A program made the position numbers and the translations under genes. The notes under the pieces were generated by a model. The model ran no database searches and was not told the DNA's origin. It saw nothing but the letters and a program-made list of their open reading frames with translations. Of a stretch of 64,000 nt of DNA, positions 44,357 through 54,553 are shown piece after piece (within the stretch, counting starts at the first letter, position 1; every line of letters begins with the position of its first letter). This DNA comes from Formosa sp. L2A11. Lineage in GTDB: Bacteria > Bacteroidota > Bacteroidia > Flavobacteriales > Flavobacteriaceae. Location: contig NZ_CP047028.1 of NCBI RefSeq assembly GCF_009796865.1, positions 3,534,001-3,598,000 of the forward strand, given 5' to 3'.

Positions 44357-44917
44357 ATGGCTAATACACCTTCAAACATGATGCCTTTAGGGACTAAAGC
44401 ACCTAACTTTACTTTAAGAGACACAGTGACTAATAACATGTTGTCTTTAGAGCAGTTAAAAGGCGAAAAAGCAACCGTTATATTCTTTATATGTAATCAC
44501 TGTCCGTTTGTTATACATGTAAATCCTCAACTCGTTAAATTGGCTGAAGATTACAAATCAAAAGGAATTAATTGTATTGCAATTTCTAGTAACGATATAG
44601 AAAACTATCCGCAAGATGCTCCAGATAAAATGAAACATGTTGCAAAAAAAGAAGGATATACGTTTCCGTATTTATTTGATGACTCTCAAAATGTAGCCCA
44701 AGCCTACGATGCTGCCTGTACTCCTGACTTTTATGTATTCGATGGAGATTTGAAATTAAAATATCGCGGACAACTAGACAATTCTAGACCTGGAAATAAC
44801 ATTCCTGTAACAGGAGAAGACATTCGAGAAGCTTTACATTGTATTTTAGACAATACGACCAATTCTAAGCCGCAAAAACCAAGTATTGGGTGTAATATAA
44901 AATGGTTTAAAACGTAA
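44357..44917 (+). CDS. thioredoxin-family (AhpC/TSA-like) protein
   Basis: A 186-residue cytosolic thioredoxin-fold protein. The active site reads ICNHCPFVI with Cys46 and Cys49, and a central GTPDF/TPDFYVFD segment holds the cis-proline. There is no signal peptide. The family (redoxin-like, CxHC type) is widespread in marine Bacteroidota and likely handles peroxide or thiol stress. Its 3' end overlaps that of the YfiT-like gene on the other strand by 11 bases. Confidence 0.85.
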   Translation: MANTPSNMMPLGTKAPNFTLRDTVTNNMLSLEQLKGEKATVIFFICNHCPFVIHVNPQLVKLAEDYKSKGINCIAISSNDIENYPQDAPDKMKHVAKKEGYTFPYLFDDSQNVAQAYDAACTPDFYVFDGDLKLKYRGQLDNSRPGNNIPVTGEDIREALHCILDNTTNSKPQKPSIGCNIKWFKT

Positions 44918-45452
44918 TCCAGCCTTTACGCTCTAAAGCTTTAACAATATGCGTGTAATGGTGGCTACTATGCCAAGCATAAGCACCAATATTTTCTTTT
45001 ACATATACTTTTTCATTGGTTTCTGGATGAATAAAACTTTTATTTAAATCGTCTTCATTTAAAGATTTTAAAAGATATACTAAACGTTTATGTACAGCCT
45101 CTATATGCATTAAAGACATACTTACAGGTGCTTTTATTGCATCTTCCAGATTAGACCAATCGTCTTGATTATAAGCCTTAATTACAGGATTATCTTCAGT
45201 TAAACTCCATTTAAAACGGGTATAACTATGGTGATGACTGTCTGCTATATGATGCACCAATTGTCTAATTGTCCAACCTCCAGGACGGTATTCTGTATCT
45301 AACTGAAAATCTGTTAATGGTTGTACAGTGCCATTTAATTGTTTAGGAAATCTATCTAAAACATCAATCCAATGTTCAATATGTTTGGGAGTAATCGGAT
45401 TAGGACATTCAAAATGTCCGATAGGATATTTCTGAGATTCTAAAGATTCCAT
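44907..45452 (-). CDS. YfiT/DinB-type bacillithiol transferase family protein
   Basis: A 181-residue four-helix-bundle metalloenzyme. Metal-binding histidines appear in TIRQLVHHIADSHHHSY and in AWHSSHHYTHIV. YfiT of Bacillus is a DinB-fold thiol (bacillithiol) S-transferase. Bacteroidota of this group often make bacillithiol, but none of its synthesis genes (bshA-C) is in this window, so the thiol is unproven. Monocistronic, and overlapping the convergent thioredoxin gene by 11 bases. Confidence 0.85.
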   Translation of the reverse strand: MESLESQKYPIGHFECPNPITPKHIEHWIDVLDRFPKQLNGTVQPLTDFQLDTEYRPGGWTIRQLVHHIADSHHHSYTRFKWSLTEDNPVIKAYNQDDWSNLEDAIKAPVSMSLMHIEAVHKRLVYLLKSLNEDDLNKSFIHPETNEKVYVKENIGAYAWHSSHHYTHIVKALERKGWITF

Positions 45453-45683
45453 AATTGCTATTTATTAATTCTTTTCTAAAATAACATATATATTCGAAAT
45501 AAACAGCTCTTATTTATCAACTTTTAATAAAATATACTTCAATGTTATAAACAATACCTGTAATTTTTAAATCTCTCACATTTCAATCTAACTTTAAACC
45601 TAAGTTATGCATTTATAAACACCATATAAAAACAGATTATCATACGACTTGCTATGCAAAATAAACTTGAAAAACATAAGGCA

Positions 45684-45717
45684 TTAAAAAAGCTACCTAA
45701 TTAGGTAGCTTTTTTAA
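45684..45717. terminator. bidirectional terminator, perfect palindrome
   Basis: Two 17-base arms meet without a spacer; the core is AGCTACCTAATTAGGTAGCT. A-runs precede and T-runs follow, so it works both ways. It lies 20 bases past the PPIase stop and is likely that gene's terminator. Confidence 0.85.
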
Positions 45718-45736
45718 ATATATCTTTAAGGATCTG

Positions 45737-46672
45737 TTATTTAACATCCATTAATTCTACATCGAAAATTAAAGTAGCATCTGGAGGAATAACTCCACCT
45801 GCACCACGAGAACCATATCCTAAATCGCTAGGTATAACTAAACGTGCTTTATCTCCTACTTCTAATAATTGAATACCTTCATCCCATCCTGCAATAACTT
45901 GACCTACTCCAATTGGAAATTCGATTGGTTCTTTACGTTTGTATGAAGAATCGAAAACAGTACCATCTTGTAACTGTCCTTTATAGTGTACAGAAACCGT
46001 TTGGCCTTTAGTTGCTTTCTTACCGCTTTTAGATGCTTGTAAAACTTGGTAACGTAAACCGCTATCTGTTTTACTAAATCCAGCAGCAATTTTATCTAGT
46101 GCAGCATCTTGTTCTGCTCTAGCTTCTGCTAAACGTTTTTCACGAGAACCTTCAAAAGTTCTAAAAGATTCAACTGCATTAAATGCTTCAGCAGCAGCAC
46201 CTACTCTAATAATTTCTAAAGTTTCAATACTATCACCTTGAGCAATAGCATCTACAACATCCTGACCTTCTACAACATGTCCAAAAACAGTATGCGCATT
46301 GTCTAACCATGGTGTTGCCACGTGAGTAATAAAAAACTGACTCCCGTTAGTTCCAGGACCTGCATTAGCCATAGAAAGAATCCCTGGACGGTCGTGTTTT
46401 AAATCTGGGTGAAATTCGTCATCAAATTTATATCCTGCATCACCAGTTCCTGTTCCAAGCGGACAACCACCTTGAACCATGAAATCTGGAATAACACGGT
46501 GAAATTTTAATCCGTCATAATATGGATTTCCTTGTGATTTAACTGAATTTTCTAAATTCCCTTCAGCTAAAGCAACAAAATTACCTACCGTCCCCGGCGT
46601 CTTTTCAAATTCTAGAGCTACTAAAACAGCCCCTTTTGTAGTATTAAATTTTGCGTATAATCCGTCTTGCAT
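45737..46672 (-). CDS. dual peptidylprolyl isomerase: cyclophilin fused to FKBP
   Basis: A 311-residue protein. The cyclophilin domain spans about residues 4-165 ([38 protein letters not shown]). A linker (about 165-205) leads to an FKBP domain (about 208-311; [20 protein letters not shown], ending [18 protein letters not shown]). It therefore has two prolyl isomerase folds in one chain, a class called dual-family immunophilins. The start is ATG 46672: the longer frame to 46729 adds an implausible hydrophobic stretch and includes a TATATTTG -7 motif (minus strand, 46695-46702). It has no signal peptide. Confidence 0.93.
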   Translation of the reverse strand: MQDGLYAKFNTTKGAVLVALEFEKTPGTVGNFVALAEGNLENSVKSQGNPYYDGLKFHRVIPDFMVQGGCPLGTGTGDAGYKFDDEFHPDLKHDRPGILSMANAGPGTNGSQFFITHVATPWLDNAHTVFGHVVEGQDVVDAIAQGDSIETLEIIRVGAAAEAFNAVESFRTFEGSREKRLAEARAEQDAALDKIAAGFSKTDSGLRYQVLQASKSGKKATKGQTVSVHYKGQLQDGTVFDSSYKRKEPIEFPIGVGQVIAGWDEGIQLLEVGDKARLVIPSDLGYGSRGAGGVIPPDATLIFDVELMDVK

Positions 46673-46926
46673 CTGTTTGTATTTTAATGAAGCGCAAATA
46701 TAGAAAAATGATTCGCTAATAAAAAGCACATATATATTATCGTCTTGTTAAAACCTAGCAAATTTATTTTTTTAAACATGATAATAATCAGTTCATAACT
46801 CCTTAAAAAACGTGTTCTTTGCACAGATTTTTAAAACTTATTCAAAAACATTAACTTTAAATCTTAGTTTTTGTTAAAAAAAAGAGTAAAATCATTAAAT
46901 TCGTAAAAAACAAAACAACAATAGTG

Positions 46927-49020
46927 ATGAGCAAAGGACTATACATCGCCACCTTAGAACCTAACAGTGGAAAATCAATTATTTCACTTGGATTAATGCA
47001 AAATCTTTTAGGTCAAACAGCAAAAGTAGCATACTTTAGACCAATAATAGATAAACGAGAAACAGATAAACGCGATAACCATATCGATACTTTATTGTCT
47101 CATTTTAATTTAGATATTCCTTACACAGAAACATTTGCATTAACTAGAAATGAAATTGTTCAAAATAGAAATGCAGGTAAAATTGGAGATTCCTTAGATC
47201 TAATTATTAAAAAATATAAAGCTTTAGAAGAAAAATATGATTTTATTTTAGTTGAAGGTACAGACTTTCTTGGAGAAGGAACTGTTTTTGAATTTGACTG
47301 GAATGTAAACATTGCTAAAAACTTAGGCTTACCTGCAATTATAGTTAGTACTTGCGAAGACAAATCTTTAGAAGACTTTACTAATAATGCAGAAATGGCT
47401 TACAAAACATTTAAAAGCCACGATGTTGAAGTTATTGCCTTAGTTGCCAATAAAATTCAACCAGAAAATATTGACCTTTTACAAAATGCGGTTAATGCAT
47501 TTTTACCTCAAGAAGTTCAGTTTACAACTATACCAATGGTAAAATCTTTAGCGTCTCCTACAATGAAAGAGATTAAAGAGAGCTTAAACGGTAAAGTACT
47601 TTTTGGAGAAGAACATTTAGGAAATCTATCTGGAAAATTTGCTGTAGGTGCTATGCAATTACGTAACTTCTTAACCCATTTACGTGAAGGCTCTGTAGTG
47701 ATTACCCCTGGAGACCGTGCAGACTTAATTTTAGGATCTTTACAAGCGCATTCTTCTAGTAACTACCCTAATATTTCTGGTATTGTATTAACTGGAGGTA
47801 TACTTCCAGAACCTTCTATATTACAATTAATAGATGGTCTCACAACAGTTGTTCCTATTCTTTCTGTAGATGAAGGTACATTTAAAACAACCTATAATAT
47901 TGGAAATATTAAATCTAATATTTACGCAGATAGTAAAACTAAAATTTTAACATCTTTAGAGATGTTTCAAAAACATGTACGTGTAGAAAACCTATTAGAA
48001 AAGCTTACAACTTTTGAAAATAAGGTAACTACACCACGTATGTTCCAATACAACTTAATACAAAAAGCACGTAAATCTAAAAAACGTATTGTATTACCAG
48101 AAGCTTTAGATCCTAGAATCTTAACTGCAGCTGCTCGTTTGGAAGTTTTAGATTTGGTAGATATTATTCTTTTAGGAAATCCTAAAGAAATAAAAGAAAA
48201 AGCAATAGAACTTGGCTTATCTTTAGACTACAATAAAACAAAAATTATTTTCCCTTCAGATTACGAAAATTTTGAAGATTATGTTGAAACGTTCTACGAA
48301 CTACGTAAACATAAAAATATAAACATGGATATGGCAAGAGACATGATGAACGATGTGTCTTACTTTGGTACCATGATGATTTATAAAAATGATGCAGACG
48401 GAATGGTTTCTGGTGCTGTACACACTACAGGTCATACCATTTTACCTGCTTTACAATTTATTAAAACCAAACCAGAATGCTCTATCGTATCGTCTGTATT
48501 CTTTATGTGCTTAGACGATCGCGTATCTGTATTTGGGGATTGTGCAATTAACCCTAATCCTAATGCGGCTCAGCTTGCAGAAATAGCAATTTCTTCAGCA
48601 AAAAGTTCTGCTGCCTTTGGTATTGAACCACGTGTAGCAATGTTATCTTATTCTTCTGGAACTTCAGGAAAAGGTGAGGATGTAGATAAAGTAAGAGAAG
48701 CAACAGAAATTGTAAGAGCACAATGTCCAGATTTAAAAATTGAAGGACCAATTCAATACGATGCTGCTGTAGATTTAAAAGTTGGACAAAGTAAAATGCC
48801 AGGCTCTGAAGTTGCAGGACAAGCTACAGTGCTTATTTTCCCTGACTTAAACACAGGAAACAACACGTATAAAGCAGTACAAAGAGAAACAGGAGCTTTA
48901 GCTATCGGACCAATGTTACAAGGTTTAAACAAACCTGTTAACGATTTAAGTCGTGGTTGTACCATAGACGATATATTAAATACAGTGATACTAACCGCCA
49001 TTCAAGCTCAAGGTATTTAA
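46927..49020 (+). CDS. pta: phosphate acetyltransferase
   Basis: A 697-residue two-domain Pta. The N-terminal P-loop-like BioD/DRTGG half (MSKGLYIATLEPNSGKSI; about 1-350) is followed by the catalytic PTA domain (about 375-697; KSKKRIVLPEALDPRIL; SYSSGTSGKGEDVDKVREA). It converts acetyl-CoA and phosphate to acetyl phosphate. I begin at ATG 46927; a GTG three bases upstream is also in frame. The gene is followed 49 bases later by ackA, so the two form the acetate overflow/ATP-yielding pathway. A TTTG and TAAATTCG pair (46870-46903) may be the promoter. Confidence 0.96.
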   Translation: MSKGLYIATLEPNSGKSIISLGLMQNLLGQTAKVAYFRPIIDKRETDKRDNHIDTLLSHFNLDIPYTETFALTRNEIVQNRNAGKIGDSLDLIIKKYKALEEKYDFILVEGTDFLGEGTVFEFDWNVNIAKNLGLPAIIVSTCEDKSLEDFTNNAEMAYKTFKSHDVEVIALVANKIQPENIDLLQNAVNAFLPQEVQFTTIPMVKSLASPTMKEIKESLNGKVLFGEEHLGNLSGKFAVGAMQLRNFLTHLREGSVVITPGDRADLILGSLQAHSSSNYPNISGIVLTGGILPEPSILQLIDGLTTVVPILSVDEGTFKTTYNIGNIKSNIYADSKTKILTSLEMFQKHVRVENLLEKLTTFENKVTTPRMFQYNLIQKARKSKKRIVLPEALDPRILTAAARLEVLDLVDIILLGNPKEIKEKAIELGLSLDYNKTKIIFPSDYENFEDYVETFYELRKHKNINMDMARDMMNDVSYFGTMMIYKNDADGMVSGAVHTTGHTILPALQFIKTKPECSIVSSVFFMCLDDRVSVFGDCAINPNPNAAQLAEIAISSAKSSAAFGIEPRVAMLSYSSGTSGKGEDVDKVREATEIVRAQCPDLKIEGPIQYDAAVDLKVGQSKMPGSEVAGQATVLIFPDLNTGNNTYKAVQRETGALAIGPMLQGLNKPVNDLSRGCTIDDILNTVILTAIQAQGI

Positions 49021-49069
49021 TATTTAATCCCAAAAAATAAACTAAATTTAAAAACAAAAAGAAACAAAC

Positions 49070-50257
49070 ATGAAAATTCTTGTTATTAATTCTGGTAGTT
49101 CTTCTATCAAGTTTCAACTTATCGAGATGCCTTCAGAAACTGTTGTCGCTTCTGGATTGGTAGAACGTATAGGGTTAGATGAAGGAACTATTCATTATAA
49201 ACATCTATCTGACAAAATAACGTTAACGCTACCTGTACCAAATCACTCTGTTGGTTTAGCACAAGTTGCAAAAATGTTAATGGATGAAAATACTGGAGTG
49301 ATTAAGGATGTAGCCGAAATAGATCTTGTAGGACACCGGGTAGTTCATGGTGGAAAAAAATTCTCTGATCCTGTAGAAGTTACTGAAGAGATTAAAGAAA
49401 AAATACATGATTTAATTTTATTGGCTCCGCTGCATAACCCACCAAATTTAGATGGTATTGAAGTTGCTGAAAAAATATTTAAAAATTCTAAACAAATTGC
49501 GCTTTTCGATACAGCATTCCATCAAACATTACCTGAGGTTGCTTATAGATACGCCATTCCTAATAAATTTTTTAAAGACGATAATATTCGTGTTTATGGT
49601 TTCCATGGATTATCTCATAAATATGTAACTAATCGTGCTGTTGAATTTTTAGATAAACCTGATGCTAAATTAATTTCTATTCACTTAGGAAATGGATGTA
49701 GTATGACTGCCGTACAAAACGGACAAAGTTTAGACCACACTCTAGGTTTCGGACCTAACGATGGTTTAATAATGGGTACACGAAGTGGTGCTATAGACCA
49801 GTCTGTAATCTTCTTCTTAATGAATAAATACAATTATACTAAAGAAGAAATTGTTACCGTGCTATCTAAAGAAAGTGGTATGTTTGGTTTAACCGGATAT
49901 AGTGATTTACGTGATATTGAAGCTGAAGCTGAAAAAGGAAACAAGGAATGTATTCTTGCTTTAGAAATGAATGTATACCGCATTAAGAAGTTTATAGGTG
50001 CATATACTGCAACCTTAAAAGGACTTGATGCCATTGTATTTACTGCTGGTATTGGAGAAAACAGTGCGACAATGAGAAAAATGATTTGTGACCAAATGGA
50101 TTACTTTGGAATTCACTTAGACCAAGCATTAAATGCAGAACGTTTACCAAATATTAGAAGCATTAATACGCCTGACTCTAAAACTAAAATTTTGATTGTT
50201 CCTACTAATGAAGAATTAGAAATAGCAACAGAATGTTATGAGAATTTTAAAGAATAA
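49070..50257 (+). CDS. ackA: acetate kinase
   Basis: A 395-residue acetate kinase with the phosphate-binding loop VINSGSSSIKFQL (residues 4-16), VVHGGKKFSDP, an NTP site near HLGNGCSMTA and the FHGLSHKYV motif. It makes ATP and acetate from acetyl phosphate supplied by Pta. Length and all motifs match the ASKHA family. It ends the operon pta-ackA; a strong bidirectional terminator follows 20 bases later. Confidence 0.97.
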   Translation: MKILVINSGSSSIKFQLIEMPSETVVASGLVERIGLDEGTIHYKHLSDKITLTLPVPNHSVGLAQVAKMLMDENTGVIKDVAEIDLVGHRVVHGGKKFSDPVEVTEEIKEKIHDLILLAPLHNPPNLDGIEVAEKIFKNSKQIALFDTAFHQTLPEVAYRYAIPNKFFKDDNIRVYGFHGLSHKYVTNRAVEFLDKPDAKLISIHLGNGCSMTAVQNGQSLDHTLGFGPNDGLIMGTRSGAIDQSVIFFLMNKYNYTKEEIVTVLSKESGMFGLTGYSDLRDIEAEAEKGNKECILALEMNVYRIKKFIGAYTATLKGLDAIVFTAGIGENSATMRKMICDQMDYFGIHLDQALNAERLPNIRSINTPDSKTKILIVPTNEELEIATECYENFKE

Positions 50258-50275
50258 TTAAAATATTTATTGAAT

Positions 50276-50314
50276 AAAAAAAGGCCTCGTTTAATTGTAA
50301 ACGAGGCCTTTTTA
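50276..50314. terminator. bidirectional terminator between ackA and recQ
   Basis: AAGGCCTCGTTTA (50281-50293) pairs with TAAACGAGGCCTT (50298-50310) around a four-base loop. A-runs and T-runs flank both sides, so both converging genes can use it. Confidence 0.9.
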
Positions 50315-50343
50315 TTATAATAATTTAACGAGTAACTTATAAG

Positions 50344-52545
50344 TTAATTTGCTACTTCACTTATAAATTTTATACGGTATAAGCGCAACTCTTCATCATC
50401 GTAATCGCCATCAAACTCTTCAATTGCTTTATCAATTTTATCTGTTTCAGACTCCATAAAATAATCATGAATTTCTTCCTGTTGGTCTTCATCTAGAATA
50501 TCATCAATCCAATAATTAATATTCAGTTTGGTACCTGAAAACACAATCGCTTCCATTTCCTTCATAAAATCTTTCATCTCCATCCCTTTAGCTTTAGCAA
50601 TATCATCTAAAGGTAATTTTCTATCGACATTCTGGATAATATAAAGTTTTAAAGCTGAATTTGTTCCTGTAGACTTAACAACCAAATCGTCGGGACGAAC
50701 AATATCATTCTCGTCGACATATTTAGAAATTAAATTCACAAAATCTTTACCATATTTTTTTGCTTTCCCTTCTCCTACTCCATGAACATTAGATAGTTCT
50801 GCAACCGTCATAGGATATTTTAAGGCCATATCTTCTAAAGATGGATCTTGGAAGATTACAAAAGGTGGTACGCCTAATTTTTTAGCATTTACTTTACGTA
50901 AATCTTTTAGCATACGTATTAACGTAGCATCTGTAGTAGCGCCTCCACTTTTTACAGCAGTAATTGCACCATCTGCTATTTCGTTAGCAAATACATGATC
51001 TTCAGTCATCATAAAAGATGTTGGCGATTTTATAAATGCTTTACCAGATTCGTTTATTTTTAAAACGCCATACGTTTCAATATCCTTTTTTAAATATCCG
51101 GCCACTAAAACCTGACGTAATAAGGCCATCCAGTATTTACCTTCTTTATAATTTCCAGCTCCAAAAAAGGGTTGCTCGTCTGTTTTGTGCGATTTAATTA
51201 ATGCATTTGTTTTACCTACAATTACACTTACTAGATCTTTAGACTTATATTTTTCTTTTGTTTTGCTAACAGTATCTAAAAGCAAAGCGGCATCTTCTTT
51301 AGCCTCTTTTTGCTTTTTAGGGTGACGTACATTATCATCCATTTCTCCACCTTCGCCAGTTTCATTATCAAATTCTTCGCCAAAATAATGTAAAATAAAT
51401 TTACGCCTAGACATAGATGTTTCTGCAAATGCAACAACCTCTTGTAGTAAAGCATGACCAATTTCTTGTTCGGCCACAGGTTTACCAGACATAAATTTTT
51501 CTAATTTTTCAATGTCTTTATAAGCGTAATATGCTAAACAATGTCCTTCTCCTCCATCTCGACCAGCACGACCTGTTTCTTGATAATAACTTTCTATACT
51601 TTTAGGAATATCGTGATGTATTACAAAACGCACATCCGGTTTATCTATCCCCATTCCAAACGCAATAGTTGCCACAATAACGTCTACATCTTCCATTAAA
51701 AACATGTCTTGATGTTTTACACGGGTTTTGGCATCTAATCCAGCGTGATAAGGCAAAGCTTTTACTCCATTAACCTGAAGTACTTGTGCTAATTCTTCTA
51801 CGCGTTTTCTGCTTAAACAATAAATAATACCCGACTTACCATCGTTTTGTTTTACAAAACGGATAATATCGCTATCTACTTGTTTAGTTTTTGGGCGTAC
51901 TTCATAATACAAATTAGGTCTGTTAAAAGATGCTTTAAAAGTTTTGGCATCATTTATACCTAAATTCTTTAAAATATCTTCCTGAACCTTAGGAGTAGCC
52001 GTGGCGGTTAATCCAATTATAGGAATATTATCACCAATACGCTGTATAATATGTCTTAAGTTTCGATATTCTGGCCTAAAATCATGTCCCCATTCACTAA
52101 TACAGTGGGCTTCATCTATGGCCATAAAAGAGATTTTTACAGTACGTAAAAACTCTACATTTTCTTCTTTCGTTAAAGACTCAGGTGCCACGTATAATAA
52201 TTTTGTAACACCATCTGTAATATCTTGTTTTACACGTTTAATTTCGGTTTTGTTAAGCGAAGAGTTTAAAACGTGAGCAACACCTTCTTCATTAGAGATC
52301 CCACGAATGGCATCTACTTGATTTTTCATTAGTGCGATTAAAGGAGAAACAATAATCGCTGTACCTTCTTGCATTAGAGCGGGAAGCTGGTAACAAAGAG
52401 ATTTACCTCCACCAGTGGGCATAATAACAAATGTATTTTTACCGCTTAGAATACTTTCTATAACCGGTTCCTGTAACCCCTTAAAGACGTTAAACCCAAA
52501 ATGCTTTTTTAGTGCAGAATGCAAGTCAATTTCAACTTTAGACAT
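50344..52545 (-). CDS. recQ: ATP-dependent DNA helicase RecQ without the zinc cysteines
   Basis: A 733-residue RecQ-type 3'-5' helicase. Motifs: MPTGGGKSLCYQLP (Walker A), DEAHCISEWGHDFRP (motif II) and QETGRAGRDG (motif VI). After the helicase core the RecQ-Ct region SRRKFILHYFGEEFDNE aligns to the zinc-binding part of E. coli RecQ, but all four ligands are gone and an acidic, glycine-rich loop stands in their place. A winged helix and an HRDC-like end (SNVHGVGEGKAKKYGKDF) follow, then about 100 further residues. It may form its own subgroup. Confidence 0.92.
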   Translation of the reverse strand: MSKVEIDLHSALKKHFGFNVFKGLQEPVIESILSGKNTFVIMPTGGGKSLCYQLPALMQEGTAIIVSPLIALMKNQVDAIRGISNEEGVAHVLNSSLNKTEIKRVKQDITDGVTKLLYVAPESLTKEENVEFLRTVKISFMAIDEAHCISEWGHDFRPEYRNLRHIIQRIGDNIPIIGLTATATPKVQEDILKNLGINDAKTFKASFNRPNLYYEVRPKTKQVDSDIIRFVKQNDGKSGIIYCLSRKRVEELAQVLQVNGVKALPYHAGLDAKTRVKHQDMFLMEDVDVIVATIAFGMGIDKPDVRFVIHHDIPKSIESYYQETGRAGRDGGEGHCLAYYAYKDIEKLEKFMSGKPVAEQEIGHALLQEVVAFAETSMSRRKFILHYFGEEFDNETGEGGEMDDNVRHPKKQKEAKEDAALLLDTVSKTKEKYKSKDLVSVIVGKTNALIKSHKTDEQPFFGAGNYKEGKYWMALLRQVLVAGYLKKDIETYGVLKINESGKAFIKSPTSFMMTEDHVFANEIADGAITAVKSGGATTDATLIRMLKDLRKVNAKKLGVPPFVIFQDPSLEDMALKYPMTVAELSNVHGVGEGKAKKYGKDFVNLISKYVDENDIVRPDDLVVKSTGTNSALKLYIIQNVDRKLPLDDIAKAKGMEMKDFMKEMEAIVFSGTKLNINYWIDDILDEDQQEEIHDYFMESETDKIDKAIEEFDGDYDDEELRLYRIKFISEVAN

Positions 52546-52748
52546 GTACTGTTTTTATATTAGTTTACACTTTTAATACAGCGAAAAAAACTTATGCTAT
52601 TATTTAATTCGTTGTATTTAGAGAACCTTCATTGTTTTTTTTCGTTAGTTTTGCAAACATAACTAAACGATTTTATTTTTAGTGAAGGTCGTTTATTTTT
52701 AAAGGTAATAAAATCTTTAAAAGAATCAACTTAAAAAAATATTAAATT

Positions 52749-53717
52749 TTGAGTAAAAATCAAACCATCATAAACTCTGCAAATCAAGTATTTGAGTTAG
52801 AGGGTCAAGCTATATTGAATTTAAAGTCTTATATAAATGACGATTTCGTTAATGTTGTAGACCTTATTTACAAATCTAAAGGGCGCGTTATTATTACAGG
52901 TATAGGAAAAAGTGCAATCATTGGTAATAAGATAGTTGCAACGCTAAACTCTACCGGAACGCCTGCTCTTTTTATGCACGCTGCCGAGGCTATACACGGA
53001 GATTTAGGCCTTATTTTAAAAGACGATATTGTAATTTGTATTTCTAAAAGCGGGAACACACCTGAAATAAAAGTGCTTATTCCTTTAATTAAGAGTACAA
53101 ATAATACATTAATTGCCATTACAGGAAACGAAGATTCTTTTCTAGGGCAATATTGCGATTATTTTTTAAACACGTTTGTTGAAAAAGAAGCTTGCCCACT
53201 AAATCTAGCTCCAACAACAAGTACCACTGCCCAATTAGCAATGGGAGATGCTTTAGCAGTATGTCTTTTAGAAATACGCGGATTTTCTAGTCGTGATTTT
53301 GCAAAATACCATCCGGGTGGCGCTTTAGGTAAAAAATTATATTTACGTGTGGTAGATATTTCTAGTCAAAACAATAAACCACAAGTACATCCAGACACTA
53401 ATATTAAAGAGGTGATTTTAAATATCTCTAAAAATATGCTTGGTGTAACTGCCGTTATTGAAGACAACAAAATTGTTGGAATTATTACCGATGGAGATTT
53501 AAGACGTATGCTTACCAAAACGGATAATTTCATAAATTTAACGGCTAAAGATATTATGGGAGTTTCTCCTAAAATTATCAATGAAAATGCAATGGCTATA
53601 AAAGCATTAGAGCTTATGGAAGGTAATGATATCTCTCAGCTTATTGTATGTAAAGACGATGAGTCTTATGCAGGAGTAGTTCATATTCACGATTTAATAA
53701 AAGAAGGTATTATATAA
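52749..53717 (+). CDS. kdsD: arabinose-5-phosphate isomerase (KdsD/KpsF type)
   Basis: A 322-residue sugar-phosphate isomerase. The SIS domain (about 40-180) holds GIGKSAIIGNKI and SKSGNTPEIK, and two CBS domains (about 208-322; GVTAVIEDNKIVGIITDGDLRRML; GNDISQLIVCKDD) follow. It makes D-arabinose-5-phosphate, the first KDO precursor for LPS. The start is TTG at 52749: the preceding codons are TAA ATT, so no upstream start exists, and the next ATG lies deep in the fold. Its TAA overlaps the ATG of tatC by one base. Confidence 0.9.
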   Translation: MSKNQTIINSANQVFELEGQAILNLKSYINDDFVNVVDLIYKSKGRVIITGIGKSAIIGNKIVATLNSTGTPALFMHAAEAIHGDLGLILKDDIVICISKSGNTPEIKVLIPLIKSTNNTLIAITGNEDSFLGQYCDYFLNTFVEKEACPLNLAPTTSTTAQLAMGDALAVCLLEIRGFSSRDFAKYHPGGALGKKLYLRVVDISSQNNKPQVHPDTNIKEVILNISKNMLGVTAVIEDNKIVGIITDGDLRRMLTKTDNFINLTAKDIMGVSPKIINENAMAIKALELMEGNDISQLIVCKDDESYAGVVHIHDLIKEGII

Positions 53718-54553
53718 TGGCAGAAAAAAAGAATGTTAACGAGATGTCTTTTTTAGACCATCTTGAAGAATTAAGATGGCATTTAATTAGAGCAACTTTA
53801 GCAGTTATGATTGCTGCTGTTGCAGCTTTTTTGGCAAAAGGATTTATTTTTGACACCCTTATTTTTGGCCCAACAAAACCAAGCTTTTTTACTTACGATA
53901 TTTTATGTCGAGTTTCTAATTATTTAGGATTAGACGATAGTTTCTGCTTTAATGAAGCGGCTTTTGAAATACAAAGTAGAACTATGGCAGGACAGTTTTC
54001 TGCTCATATTTGGACAGCAATTACAGCTGGTTTCATTATTTCATTTCCTTATATTCTTTACGAATTATGGAAATTTATTAGCCCTGGAATGCACCCTAGC
54101 GAACGTAAAAACTCTAGAGGTTTTATCATAATTTCTTCAATACTTTTCTTTTTAGGAGTATTGTTTGGCTATTATGTAATTTGTCCGTTATCTATTAACT
54201 TTTTAGGAACCTACCAAGTAAGTAGCAAAGTACATAACGATTTCGATTTAAGTAGTTACATTAGTTTAATTCGTTCGTCTGTTATTGCCTGTGGTATTAT
54301 TTTCGAGCTTCCTATAATTATATATTTCCTTGCTAAAGTGGGACTTATAACTCCTGAATTCTTAAAGAAATACAGAAAATTTGCACTTATTATTGTACTT
54401 GTCGTATCGGCAGTAATTACACCACCGGATATTGCAAGTCAAGTTATTGTAGCCATTCCTGTGTTAATTCTATACGAAGTGAGTATTGTTATTGCTAAAT
54501 TTGTGACCAGAAGAGAAAGATCTAAATCTAAAGCAATAAAAAATGTCAAATAA
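53717..54553 (+). CDS. tatC: twin-arginine translocase subunit TatC
   Basis: A 278-residue TatC with six predicted membrane helices. The N-terminus (MSFLDHLEELRWHLIRA) is the TatC signature that contacts the twin-arginine motif, and ISPGMHPSERKNSRGF and PELPIIIYFLAKVGL match the periplasmic loop and helix 5. An insert of about 50 residues between helices 1 and 2 (about 50-100) is common in Bacteroidota. TatA is not in this window. It overlaps kdsD by one base and the next gene by 11 bases. Confidence 0.95.
   Translation: MAEKKNVNEMSFLDHLEELRWHLIRATLAVMIAAVAAFLAKGFIFDTLIFGPTKPSFFTYDILCRVSNYLGLDDSFCFNEAAFEIQSRTMAGQFSAHIWTAITAGFIISFPYILYELWKFISPGMHPSERKNSRGFIIISSILFFLGVLFGYYVICPLSINFLGTYQVSSKVHNDFDLSSYISLIRSSVIACGIIFELPIIIYFLAKVGLITPEFLKKYRKFALIIVLVVSAVITPPDIASQVIVAIPVLILYEVSIVIAKFVTRRERSKSKAIKNVK

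Noticed and set aside
45453-45683. AT-rich spacer between the YfiT-like and PPIase genes
   Set aside because: No frame, promoter or repeat stands out apart from the terminator at its right end; nothing to report.
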